Below, one piece after another: positions 9,089 through 17,380 of a DNA stretch of 64,000 bases. This DNA comes from Leptospira sp. Its GTDB lineage: Bacteria > Spirochaetota > Leptospiria > Leptospirales > Leptospiraceae. The notes beneath the pieces were generated by a model, which worked only from the letters and a program-made list of their open reading frames with translations, searched no databases and was not told the DNA's origin. Made by a program: the position numbers and the translations under genes. The stretch's first letter is position 1; each line of letters opens with the position of its first letter. The stretch is taken from positions 186,001 to 250,000 of the forward strand of contig PEQN01000001.1 in assembly GCA_002786225.1 (NCBI GenBank), given 5' to 3'.

Positions 9089-9379
9089 ATGACACCAAGA
9101 TTCATTCTTTTTATTAAATGTTTATCATTGTTTTGCGTTTTGATCTCATGCAACCAAGATATTATCATTTCTACAGAACCAGTTTTGAACTTAGTAAGCG
9201 AATCGAACAAGGCAGTGAATCAACCGAGCCCTTCCCCTTCGAACAACAGTATTTCCAACTCTCAAAGCAATCCAGGCTCATCCAGTTCTGGTGCAGTAGG
9301 ATCAGCTCCAGGTGGAGCAACAGGAACTACAACTTTTGGAGCAGCGGGCTCCCCACCTGGGAACCCGTTAGGTTATTGA
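9089..9379 (+). CDS. Small Ser/Gly/Pro-rich lipoprotein, unknown function
   Basis: The 96-residue product has a signal peptide ending in VLISC followed by NQD, a clear lipobox. The mature part is low-complexity: a Pro/Ser/Asn run, then SSSSG, APGGATG and PPGNPLGY. The ATG at 9089 has a GGAGA site upstream and the signal peptide starts there. An in-frame TTG at 8978 would put odd residues before the signal and was rejected. It lies just after the right REP-like unit, whose second palindrome could be its operator. I do not recognise a family. Confidence 0.65.
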   Translation: MTPRFILFIKCLSLFCVLISCNQDIIISTEPVLNLVSESNKAVNQPSPSPSNNSISNSQSNPGSSSSGAVGSAPGGATGTTTFGAAGSPPGNPLGY

Positions 9380-9422
9380 TTTTTTCTTTTTTTGAAAGAA
9401 AAATACAAATCAAATAAACTTT

Positions 9423-10019
9423 TTATCTCTTTTCAATCCTAGACCAAGAAAATCCGGCACACCCTGATGATCCAGGATTAGTTCGGACGGAAGTATCTGG
9501 CAAAGCTAATGCTTCTTCAAGCGTATTTTTCCCAGTGCTGTTTATCGTACAAGTCCAATAAGAATTGGTTTTAGCTGTATTTTTAAAAAAAACAGTTTTA
9601 AAATATTTTCCTTTACTCGCATCGGTAAATCCATTAGGACAAATTCCATTATTAGGTGGATTCTGATTTATATAATAACCAGAGTTATTATCAAAACTAT
9701 GGATTAAGCCACATGATGAATAAGTAGTTGCGTCAGTTAGGTAAATACCAACGACTCCAGCTTTTGCATTGAATGTCTGGATTGTGTCCTTAGTTGTACC
9801 ATTTCCTGTAAAACTATCCCATTGACCATTCAAGGTAAAATCTTTATTTGCTTCTTGTGCCTGTCCAGCTAATAAGCCAACTAGCAAATTTTGGTCTGCT
9901 TTACTTTGATCAACTTGATTGGATTGGTTGCAAAAAGAAAATAACATTAAAAAACTAATTGTTGCAATCAACCTTTTAATGTTTGGTTTACTTAATTGTA
10001 CATTTTGTACTTTTTTCAT
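9423..10019 (-). CDS. Cysteine-containing lipoprotein, candidate cobalamin-regulated
   Basis: The 198-residue product has a signal peptide ending in MLFSFC (Cys 30), a relaxed spirochete-type lipobox. The mature protein has four more cysteines (in SSCGLI, GICPNG, WTCTIN and SGCAGF), enough for two disulphides, and ends in IEKR. A strong ribosome site (GGAG, 7 bases before the ATG) is present. The next functional element upstream on its strand is a cobalamin riboswitch whose core is about 250 bases before the start. It may be a surface lipoprotein concerned with B12, but the protein matches no family I know. Confidence 0.75.
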   Translation of the reverse strand: MKKVQNVQLSKPNIKRLIATISFLMLFSFCNQSNQVDQSKADQNLLVGLLAGQAQEANKDFTLNGQWDSFTGNGTTKDTIQTFNAKAGVVGIYLTDATTYSSCGLIHSFDNNSGYYINQNPPNNGICPNGFTDASKGKYFKTVFFKNTAKTNSYWTCTINSTGKNTLEEALALPDTSVRTNPGSSGCAGFSWSRIEKR

Positions 10020-10185
10020 TTTAATTCTCCTGAAATTTTAATAAACTTTTTGCTCCGGAGAAATAAGGAAAAAATAATAGAACACAACTGAATTACTTAT
10101 TCAATACAAATAAGTTATCCTAATTAAAAATTCTCATAAGCATGGGTGTGCGTAACAAAGAATTGATAGTCTTTAAATTTTCCTC

Positions 10186-10269
10186 GGGAGCCCCGGAGTC
10201 TCTTTGTCCTCGGGGCCCCCTCAAGGCCTGCTGCGGGTGAATTCTAAGAATTCAAGCAGGGCTTTTGAG
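10186..10269 (-). promoter_or_regulatory. Two GC-rich hairpins behind the riboswitch (possible expression platform)
   Basis: On the minus strand, hairpin B (10269-10220) pairs AGCAGG with CCTGCT plus outer CTCAA/TTGAG and an inner GAATTC/GAATTC. Hairpin A (10220-10186) pairs GGGGGCCCCG with CGGGGCTCCC around a 15-base loop. Hairpin A is fully paired only as minus-strand RNA, where one pair is G-U. In plus-strand RNA that pair is an A-C mismatch. The patch is far richer in G+C than its surroundings. No long T-run follows, so it is not a classical terminator. It lies 3' of the aptamer and 170-250 bases before the lipoprotein start. Confidence 0.6.
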
Positions 10270-10272
10270 TGT

Positions 10273-10475
10273 GTTCAGTTTCTATTCCGCGAGAAATTCT
10301 GAACGGGGAAGATCGGGCTACCATCGAATTTGATTGAAAATGCATTCAGATTTTAGAATTTTAAAATCAAAAAGTAATAATTCAATTTCTTTCTTTGTTA
10401 CCGTTGCGGGTCAGCACAGGAATTACACCTGTTTCCTCCCTGATGACAATTACATTCTTTTTGAAATTCGAATTT
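10273..10475 (-). ncRNA. Cobalamin (B12) riboswitch aptamer
   Basis: Read on the minus strand, 10446-10398 gives CAGGGAGG, CAGGTGTAATTCCTG, then GCTGACCCGCAACGGTAA. These are the conserved core blocks of cobalamin riboswitches and are close to the E. coli btuB leader. About 78 bases later comes AGCCCGAT (10319-10312), matching the start of the AGCCCGAAGACCTGCC box. Its second half is degenerate (CTTCCCCG). A hairpin follows (GTTCAG/CTGAAC, 10304-10273) with loop CGCGGAAT, which could kiss the CCGC of the core. The 5' limit is approximate. The next gene downstream on this strand is the lipoprotein starting at 10019. Confidence 0.85.
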
Positions 10476-10581
10476 CTGCAATTAAAAAACTTTTCCACTC
10501 ATATAGAAATTATGAAAATCAGCACTATGGAATTGGTGGCGAAAAAAAATCTAAGACTATGACTTTTCAATGTATTACGTT

Positions 10582-10980
10582 TTACTTCTTCTTGTTAAAT
10601 GATTGGATATTTTTAATCTCAATATCCAAGGAGACAACAGAAAGATGAATCTCCCATAAAGATAAACATAGAGAGATTGCCATACACACTATAGCTGATC
10701 CAAAAAAGATTCTAGCCCCAAAATCATTTCCTAAAAAGATTGAAAAAATAGAAGCAGTGCATAGTAATAGACTCAATACGCCGATAGCTTGTGTATAGCG
10801 CAAAAGTGAGATTCGGAATCTCAAGTTTTTTATTTGTTGCCAATCAGAATCCTTGCCGTGCTCCTGGAATTTAAACAAAAGTTGGCGCATAAGACTTGCT
10901 AAACCAAGGAATCGATTTGTATAGGCAAGCATCAATAAAGAAATTGCTGGAAAGAGTAAGCCTGGAGTGCTAATTTGCAT
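10582..10980 (-). CDS. DUF2721-family membrane protein
   Basis: The 132-residue protein begins with a segment (about 5-28) containing LLFPAISLLMLAYTNRFLGLA, which is the DUF2721 signature. A charged stretch with QIKNLRFRISLLRY follows, then two more hydrophobic segments (about 65-85 and 88-108). It should be an inner-membrane protein of unknown role. It is divergent from hemA with about 105 bases between them. Its 3' end lies about 100 bases before the riboswitch on the same strand. Confidence 0.8.
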   Translation of the reverse strand: MQISTPGLLFPAISLLMLAYTNRFLGLASLMRQLLFKFQEHGKDSDWQQIKNLRFRISLLRYTQAIGVLSLLLCTASIFSIFLGNDFGARIFFGSAIVCMAISLCLSLWEIHLSVVSLDIEIKNIQSFNKKK

Positions 10981-11085
10981 ATCTTAATGGACATAATATT
11001 TTTATTAATTTTTAATCAGAAGAATTTTTTTAAAATTCTGACATTTTTGTGACAGAGGATTTGGGAAAGGAGTTAGAATAATTGT

Positions 11086-11970
11086 ATGTGGTCGAACCTT
11101 TTATTGATTCATACAGACAAGGTATTAAAAAAACCTTTGGATCTACCTGATTTCGAAGCTTGGCACACTTGCCAAAGATCTATCTATCTTAGTGATACTC
11201 GAATTGCATCTTTCTACCAATTTCCTGAACTCTCAAAGTATGAAATATACACAGGCTATGAAGCTTATCGATTTTTATTAGAAGTTGTAACTGGCGTGCA
11301 CTCCAAAGTATTTGGTGAATCAGAAGTACTTGCCCAGTTCAAAGAAAAGTTTTCATTAGATTATATAGTTCAAGATCCATTAAAGGATTTTTTTGTTAAA
11401 CTTCGAGATCAAATTTTAGAACATTGTAAAATTGTTAGATCCGCATTTTTACATGGACATGGAAGAATATCATATGGAGGAATTGCTGATTTACTTCTAC
11501 CCGCTAATGAAGAAGTAGCCATCTTCGGTACAGGAAAATTAGTACAATCCATAATTCCACACATACTTAAGAAAAATAGAAAGATAACTATTATTGGTCG
11601 TAATTGTGAGCGAATGAAAGAACTTGAAAATTTTTTTCCAATATCTACTTCTTTCTATGAGGACTTTGAAATTGGAAAAGAAAATTTTATTTTAGCATCA
11701 CCCATTCCACTTGATTCAATTCTTGAAAATAAAAAAGAAAAATTTACCTTTCTTGATTTTCGAGGAGAAGCCGCAATATCTTCTCCTAAGAAGGAATGGA
11801 ATTACTATTCCCTTGATAAGATTATGCAAATAATTTCTGAATCAGAAGATCATATCAATACGATTAAACCTAAAATTATTCAATTTATTTCTGAATTATC
11901 TACTGATAGAGAACAGGAATTGATACATTTGCCTCATGGTTGGGATGATTTATCTTGCTACCAGAATTAA
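11086..11970 (+). CDS. hemA: Glutamyl-tRNA reductase, short form
   Basis: This is the first committed enzyme of the C5 haem route, reducing glutamyl-tRNA to glutamate-1-semialdehyde with NADPH. The catalytic Cys 29 lies in HTCQRSIY (usual STCNRxE/IY). GVHSKVFGESEVLAQFK (residues 70-86) matches the family signature. AIFGTGKL (about 145) starts the Rossmann NADPH domain. At 294 residues it is about 120 shorter than canonical enzymes, with a trimmed N-terminus and no room for the C-terminal dimerisation domain. Its end overlaps hemC by 16 bases, so it heads the plus-strand haem operon. Confidence 0.9.
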   Translation: MWSNLLLIHTDKVLKKPLDLPDFEAWHTCQRSIYLSDTRIASFYQFPELSKYEIYTGYEAYRFLLEVVTGVHSKVFGESEVLAQFKEKFSLDYIVQDPLKDFFVKLRDQILEHCKIVRSAFLHGHGRISYGGIADLLLPANEEVAIFGTGKLVQSIIPHILKKNRKITIIGRNCERMKELENFFPISTSFYEDFEIGKENFILASPIPLDSILENKKEKFTFLDFRGEAAISSPKKEWNYYSLDKIMQIISESEDHINTIKPKIIQFISELSTDREQELIHLPHGWDDLSCYQN

Positions 11971-13595
11971 TTATTGGTTCTCGAAAGTCTTCTTTAGCTA
12001 AATTCCAATCTTACTTAGTTGCTTCTCGATTAAAAAATAAGTTTCCTGAACTTCAAATCAAATTTAGATTTATAGACTCTCAGGGTGACCGAGATCAGAC
12101 AACAGCTCTTTGGAAGATGGAAGGAAAATCTGTTTTTACACAAGATTTACATGCTGATCTAATCGCTGGAAACATTCATTGTATAGTACATTCTTGGAAA
12201 GATCTAGATTTGGAAGATAGATTGGAAACAGTCGTACAATCTGTCCTAGAAAGAGAAGATGCTAGAGATGTACTACTCTTTAAAAAATCAACAATTGAAA
12301 AAATAATCAACAATCAATCAAGAAGCCTTAGCTTCATAAATATTGCTACTTCCTCTCCAAGAAGAGAAAGAAATTTAGGAATCTTTTTACCTAAATTTTT
12401 GCCAAAGTCATTACAAAATATTCCCATTCAATTCAATCCCATCCGAGGCAATATCCAAACTAGATTTCGTAAGTTCATTGAACAAGACTTTGATGGATAC
12501 ATTGTTGCAAAAGCTGCATTAGATCGAATGTTAAATCCAGAGATACTTTGGAAGGAATATCCTATCACAATTGATATTTCTGAAGAAGATAAGAAAGAAT
12601 TTATTAATAACAAGATTTACCTTCAAGAATGTATAAAACGATGTGAGTTTATGGTTTTGCCACTTTCACAAAACCCTAGTGCCCCAGCCCAAGGAGCTCT
12701 TTGTGTAGAATATCTTAAATCTGATACAAAAATGAAAGATTACTTATATCAATTAGAGAATAATTCTACTAAACTAACAGTTCTTAAAGAAAGAAAATTC
12801 TTATCAGAATATGGAGGAGGCTGTCACCAGAAAATAGGTGTCTCTATACTTGAAAGAGAATTTGGAGTTATCAAATTCACAAGAGGACTAACAGATACTG
12901 GAATTGATCTTGAAGAAAGAAAAATTTTGCCATTAAATATTCTAAATGAAAAAAATGGATCTGCATCTGAAACACATCCTAAAAAGAAATATAAATCCAC
13001 TGAAGTTTGGCCACCAAATAAAAAAATGGCGGAGAGAACTCGAAATACCATAGATGTTTCAATTCCGAAAGACAAGGATCTTTTTATAACAAGATCCAAT
13101 GCCTTGCCAGAGAATTTTTCATATGATATATATTTTAATCTAAAGAATGAATTTAATCCTTTGATATGGACTGCTGGATTGAATACTTGGAAAGATCTTG
13201 CTGAACGAGATATTTGGGTTCATGGAAGTTTTGATAGCCTAGGCGAAAATGAAAAATTGAATATTGAATATTTATTAAATCGACCTTTAAATTTCATCAA
13301 ACTCACGCATAACACTAATTACGAAACTTCCTCTGAATCAATTTTTCCTATACTCGCAACTTATGATGTCAGTTCACCAATTGTTCCAAATGAATTTGAT
13401 CCAAAAAAAATAAAGGCTGCTTTTTGGAGAAGTTCAACAGAATACGAAGCATTGACATCCCAATTTCCAGAACTCAAGAATGTAGATCATTATTCTGGTC
13501 CTGGTTCTACCTTTAGTATGCTTTGCAAAAATCATAAAAAACCAATAGTTTATCTATCATTCAACGAATGGCTAGAGGATGTTGTTGAAGATTAA
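11955..13595 (+). CDS. hemC: Fused porphobilinogen deaminase / uroporphyrinogen-III synthase
   Basis: Residues 1-330 are HemC: IGSRKSSLAKFQ, VHSWKDLDLE (Asp 83), TSSPRRERN and the dipyrromethane-cofactor Cys 290 in GGGCHQKIG. Residues from about 370 to 546 form a shortened HemD-like domain (LFITRSNALPENF start, HYSGPGSTFSML near the end). The protein should polymerise four porphobilinogens and close the ring as uroporphyrinogen III. HemC-HemD fusions are known in Leptospira. The TTG start at 11955 aligns with the normal HemC N-terminus and overlaps hemA. The HemD part is about 70 residues shorter than usual. Confidence 0.92.
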   Translation: MLPELIIGSRKSSLAKFQSYLVASRLKNKFPELQIKFRFIDSQGDRDQTTALWKMEGKSVFTQDLHADLIAGNIHCIVHSWKDLDLEDRLETVVQSVLEREDARDVLLFKKSTIEKIINNQSRSLSFINIATSSPRRERNLGIFLPKFLPKSLQNIPIQFNPIRGNIQTRFRKFIEQDFDGYIVAKAALDRMLNPEILWKEYPITIDISEEDKKEFINNKIYLQECIKRCEFMVLPLSQNPSAPAQGALCVEYLKSDTKMKDYLYQLENNSTKLTVLKERKFLSEYGGGCHQKIGVSILEREFGVIKFTRGLTDTGIDLEERKILPLNILNEKNGSASETHPKKKYKSTEVWPPNKKMAERTRNTIDVSIPKDKDLFITRSNALPENFSYDIYFNLKNEFNPLIWTAGLNTWKDLAERDIWVHGSFDSLGENEKLNIEYLLNRPLNFIKLTHNTNYETSSESIFPILATYDVSSPIVPNEFDPKKIKAAFWRSSTEYEALTSQFPELKNVDHYSGPGSTFSMLCKNHKKPIVYLSFNEWLEDVVED

Positions 13596-13623
13596 TTCAA
13601 ATTTAGGAAAATAAAAAATATAA

Positions 13624-14943
13624 ATGATAGATTCATCAGATTTATTTGAAAGATCCAAAAAAGTTTCCCCTGGTGGAGTTCATTCTCCCGTTCGTTCTTT
13701 TACTTCTGTTGGCGGAACTCCCGTTTTCTTTGAAAGGGCAGAAGGAACCAAGCTTTGGGATGTAGAGAATAAAGAATATATAGATTTTTGTTTAAGCTTC
13801 GGTCCTTTACTTTATGGACATAGACATCCAGATATTGCAAAAGTAGTTCGCGAAACAATGGATCTTGCTTGGACATTTGGTGCAGCTGAACCGTACTCTT
13901 TGTACTTAGCAGAGTTTATTACTGAAAAAATACCCTGGGTAGAGAAAATACGATTTGTCAATTCGGGAACAGAAGCTGTCATGTCAGCTTTACGTGTTGC
14001 TCGTGCGGCTACAGGTAGAAATAAAATTCTTAAATTCGATGGTTGTTACCATGGTCACTTAGATTCACTTTTAGTTAAGGCTGGTTCAGGTCTTGCTGGT
14101 GAATCTTCATCTGATAGTGCAGGCATAGGTAACGAACAGATTTTAAATACTCTTGTTATGCCCTTAGATGATGAAATTGCTCTTGAGCATTTATTCGAAC
14201 AAGAAGGATCAAAGATTGCTGTTGTAGCAATCGAACCATTGCCAGCTAACTATGGTTTATTGATTCAAAGAAAAGAGTTTATCCAAAAATTAGCAAATCT
14301 TTCAAGAAAATTTGGATGCTTACTTTTATTTGATGAAGTAATTTCTGGATTTAGAGTTAGTTTTAAGGGAATGGCATGGGAATTAGGTATTGAACCTGAC
14401 TTAGTTTGTTATGGAAAAATTCTAGGAGCTGGATTTCCGGTAGGAGCGTATGCAGGAAAAGCTAAGTATATGGATTTAGTTGCTCCCCAAGGCCCAGTCT
14501 ACCAAGCAGGAACATTAAGTGCGAATCCCTTTGGTATGAGAGCTGGCTTGGCTATGTTAGAAAAAGCCTATAAAGAGCATCCGTATCCCAAGCTTAAAGA
14601 AGCAACTAACTTTTTTACTACGAATATGGTCACTCTTTTGAATAAGTATGCTACCAAAATTCCAGACAAAGAAGGAAAGATCAAGTCCAACTTCCAATGG
14701 GATGCAGTTACTTATGGATCCTTATTTTGGTTTAAAGAAAAAACTGAACATTCTGTTCGATCAGTCTCAAATATTCCTCTTGGTCATAAGGAACGTTTTG
14801 CGAAGGTATTTCATGCATTGCTTAAACATGGAGTTTACCTTGCTCCAAGTGGTTATGAGGTTGGCTTCCTCTCTACAGAACACAATATGCAAATTTTGAA
14901 TGAAGCATTGAATCGTGCCGAAGAAGGCCTAAGGAACTTATGA
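13624..14943 (+). CDS. hemL: Glutamate-1-semialdehyde 2,1-aminomutase
   Basis: This 439-residue class-III PLP enzyme converts glutamate-1-semialdehyde into 5-aminolevulinate. The PLP Lys is residue 265 in [15 protein letters not shown], at the same number as in E. coli. [26 protein letters not shown], the [11 protein letters not shown] block and [11 protein letters not shown] are all typical. It follows hemC by 28 bases with no hemB between them. Its stop overlaps the hemE start in ATGA. Confidence 0.97.
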   Translation: MIDSSDLFERSKKVSPGGVHSPVRSFTSVGGTPVFFERAEGTKLWDVENKEYIDFCLSFGPLLYGHRHPDIAKVVRETMDLAWTFGAAEPYSLYLAEFITEKIPWVEKIRFVNSGTEAVMSALRVARAATGRNKILKFDGCYHGHLDSLLVKAGSGLAGESSSDSAGIGNEQILNTLVMPLDDEIALEHLFEQEGSKIAVVAIEPLPANYGLLIQRKEFIQKLANLSRKFGCLLLFDEVISGFRVSFKGMAWELGIEPDLVCYGKILGAGFPVGAYAGKAKYMDLVAPQGPVYQAGTLSANPFGMRAGLAMLEKAYKEHPYPKLKEATNFFTTNMVTLLNKYATKIPDKEGKIKSNFQWDAVTYGSLFWFKEKTEHSVRSVSNIPLGHKERFAKVFHALLKHGVYLAPSGYEVGFLSTEHNMQILNEALNRAEEGLRNL

Positions 14944-15989
14944 AAACAAATTTTAAAAATACAATCATTAACGAAAAATTTTCAAATGCGATTCAACATA
15001 TTCCACAAAATACACCACCTATTTGGTTTATGCGACAAGCAGGTAGATATCATTCTCACTACCGAAAACTACGAGAAAAACATTCTTTCATAGATTTATG
15101 CAAAATTCCAGAGTTAGCTTCTGAAGTAGCCTTAGGCCCTGTATTAGAATTTGATTATGATGTATCCATTTTGTTCTCCGATCTTTTATTTCCATTAGAA
15201 GCAATGGGTATGGGATTAAGATATGAACCAGGTCCAATCTTATCCAGTCGAATAGAGTCTTTGGATGATGTGGACAAATTGTATTCTGTTGAACAATCTT
15301 TGGAAGGAATTTTATTTCAAAAGAAAGCTCTTGAATACACTAGGGCTTTACTTCCTAGTCATGTATCTCTTATTGGATTTGTAGGTGGACCATGGACGCT
15401 TTTTACTTACGCTAATTCAGGTAAGCACGATGGGAACTTAAGCAAACCAAAATCAAATATTCAACTTATCCAAGCATTCTATAATAAATTACTCCCTCTT
15501 TTAAGAGAAAACATAAAACTTCAATTAGAGTCTGGAGCTGAAATAGTTATGATTTTTGATACCGCTGCTGGTGACCTTGCACCATTGCAATTCAATGAGT
15601 ATGTTATTAAAGTTTTGGAACCAATTATAAAAGATTTTCCCAACCAAATAGGTTATTATGCCAAGGCAGGAACTAGAGACCAAATTCATTCAATAAATAA
15701 TATACAAAATCTCGCTGGCTTTGGGATAGACCACCGATTCAGAATGGAATCAATTCTACAGGAAGGTTTTGCAAGAGGATTTGTCCAAGGTAACTTTGAT
15801 CAGTCTTTATTCTTTCTACCCACAGATGATTTTAAGAAAGCACTTAAAAACTATCTTGCTCCAATCAAAGAACTTTCAAATCAACAAAGAGCAGGATGGG
15901 TTTCTGCATTAGGACATGGTGTCTTGCCATTAACCCCTGAAAATCACATAAAGTATATGGTTGAATTTATCAGAGAAACATTTCAGTAA
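14940..15989 (+). CDS. hemE: Uroporphyrinogen decarboxylase
   Basis: This 349-residue enzyme removes four carboxyls from uroporphyrinogen III to give coproporphyrinogen III. The N-terminal signature [11 protein letters not shown] is intact, with [23 protein letters not shown] and the C-terminal [11 protein letters not shown] block. The ATG overlaps the hemL stop by 4 bases and has an AAGGA site inside hemL, which fits translational coupling. Confidence 0.97.
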   Translation: MKTNFKNTIINEKFSNAIQHIPQNTPPIWFMRQAGRYHSHYRKLREKHSFIDLCKIPELASEVALGPVLEFDYDVSILFSDLLFPLEAMGMGLRYEPGPILSSRIESLDDVDKLYSVEQSLEGILFQKKALEYTRALLPSHVSLIGFVGGPWTLFTYANSGKHDGNLSKPKSNIQLIQAFYNKLLPLLRENIKLQLESGAEIVMIFDTAAGDLAPLQFNEYVIKVLEPIIKDFPNQIGYYAKAGTRDQIHSINNIQNLAGFGIDHRFRMESILQEGFARGFVQGNFDQSLFFLPTDDFKKALKNYLAPIKELSNQQRAGWVSALGHGVLPLTPENHIKYMVEFIRETFQ

Positions 15990-16013
15990 AAGCTTGATGA
16001 ATTTAATAAGAAT

Positions 16014-16018
16014 AAGGA
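16014..16018 (+). promoter_or_regulatory. Ribosome binding site deciding the hemN TTG start
   Basis: AAGGA lies 7 bases before the TTG at 16026. No ATG in this frame lies closer to the conserved N-terminus, so this site supports TTG as the hemN start. Confidence 0.7.
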
Positions 16019-16025
16019 ACAAAAT

Positions 16026-17375
16026 TTGAATACTTCAAATCTACTGAGTAAATACGATATACCTGCTCCGCGTTATACAAGTTATCCTACAGTTCCCTAT
16101 TGGACTGATAACCCTAGTACGGAAGAATGGATAAATTCATTAAACAATACTTTAAATTTTTCAAATAAAAGTCTTTCTGCTTATTTTCACATTCCATTCT
16201 GTGAAACACTTTGCACTTTTTGTGGATGCAATACTTCCATTACGAAAAATCATTCACTCGTTGAAATTCCTTATTTAGATGCTTTAGAAGCAGAAATAAA
16301 GTATTACTTAGCTTCCGTTCCCAAACTTAGTTCTAGTCCATTCAAAGAAGTTCATTTAGGCGGTGGAACTCCTACATATTTTTCTGATGAAAATATGGAA
16401 AGATTGCTTTCTATGATTCATCAATTTCTTTATTTAAGCAATGATACGAATCTTTCAATAGAAGTAGATCCACGTCGCACTCGAGTATCCCAACTTGAAA
16501 TTCTCTATAAATATGGATTTAAGAGAATCAGTTTAGGTGTGCAAGATTTTGACAAAGAAGTTCAAAGACTTGTAAATAGAATTCAGCCATTCGAAATTAC
16601 TAAAAAGATTACAGAAAGTTCTAGAAAAATCGGTTTTGAATCAGTAAATTTTGATTTAATATATGGGCTTCCCCGACAAAATCTTGAGTCCATGAAAAAA
16701 TCTATTGATTTAACTATTTCACTTCGACCAGATAGAATTGCATTTTATTCCTATGCTCATGTTCCATGGATAAAATCATCACAACGATTATTTACTGAAG
16801 ATGATTTACCTAAGGCTAAAGAAAAAAGAGAACTCTATGAACAAGGTAGGCAATTACTTGAGGCGAATGGCTATAAAGAAATTGGCATGGATCATTTTGC
16901 TTTGGAATCTGATGGACTTTGGAAAGCCTTAGAAAATGGAACCTTACATCGAAATTTCATGGGTTATACAGAAAAATATTCAGATATTCTATTGGGCTTC
17001 GGAACATCTGCAATCTCTGAAAGTCCTGATTGCTTTCACCAAAATGAAAAATTAGAAATAAAATATAGGAAATTAATTTCGGAAGGATCTATTCCAACCT
17101 TACGTGGTCATAAGTTAAATGAAAAGGATAAAATAAGAAAAAAATTAATATTAGAATTTATGACCACTTGGAAAGTATCGATTCCTCTTGAATTATTAGA
17201 AGATGCCAAAGAATATCTTTCAGATATGGAATTAGATGGGCTGATAAAATGGGAAGAAAATATACTTCGCATAACAGAATCAGGTAAACCTTTTCTCAGA
17301 ATAGTTTGTACAGTTTTTGATGAAAGATACAGAGTAAGTAAACCATCTAAGAATCTTTTTTCTAAGGCTTTATAA
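16026..17375 (+). CDS. hemN: Oxygen-independent coproporphyrinogen III oxidase
   Basis: This radical-SAM enzyme oxidatively decarboxylates coproporphyrinogen III to protoporphyrinogen IX. The motif HIPFCETLCTFCGC gives Cys 59, 63, 66 and 68, the CxxxCxxCxC form of genuine HemN rather than HemW. YxSYPTVPYW near the N-terminus, HLGGGTPTY and FDLIYGLPRQ are typical. At 449 residues it has full length. It starts with TTG after a good AAGGA site. No oxygen-dependent hemF is seen in the window. Confidence 0.96.
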   Translation: MNTSNLLSKYDIPAPRYTSYPTVPYWTDNPSTEEWINSLNNTLNFSNKSLSAYFHIPFCETLCTFCGCNTSITKNHSLVEIPYLDALEAEIKYYLASVPKLSSSPFKEVHLGGGTPTYFSDENMERLLSMIHQFLYLSNDTNLSIEVDPRRTRVSQLEILYKYGFKRISLGVQDFDKEVQRLVNRIQPFEITKKITESSRKIGFESVNFDLIYGLPRQNLESMKKSIDLTISLRPDRIAFYSYAHVPWIKSSQRLFTEDDLPKAKEKRELYEQGRQLLEANGYKEIGMDHFALESDGLWKALENGTLHRNFMGYTEKYSDILLGFGTSAISESPDCFHQNEKLEIKYRKLISEGSIPTLRGHKLNEKDKIRKKLILEFMTTWKVSIPLELLEDAKEYLSDMELDGLIKWEENILRITESGKPFLRIVCTVFDERYRVSKPSKNLFSKAL

Positions 17376-17380
17376 ATAAT

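Noticed and set aside
8842..9210. A 122-codon reading frame on the minus strand
   Set aside because: It overlaps the transposase and the lipoprotein gene and translates both palindromes. It has no coding character of its own.
9118..9417. A second plus-strand frame over the small lipoprotein
   Set aside because: The frame starting at 9089 has a ribosome site and a lipoprotein signal. This one has neither.
10095..10115. ACTTATT/AATAAGT inverted repeat between the hairpins and the lipoprotein gene
   Set aside because: AT-only stem with low stability. It could be chance and has no T-run.
10334..10648. A 104-codon reading frame on the plus strand
   Set aside because: It is antisense to the cobalamin riboswitch and the end of the DUF2721 gene, has no family likeness and no ribosome site.
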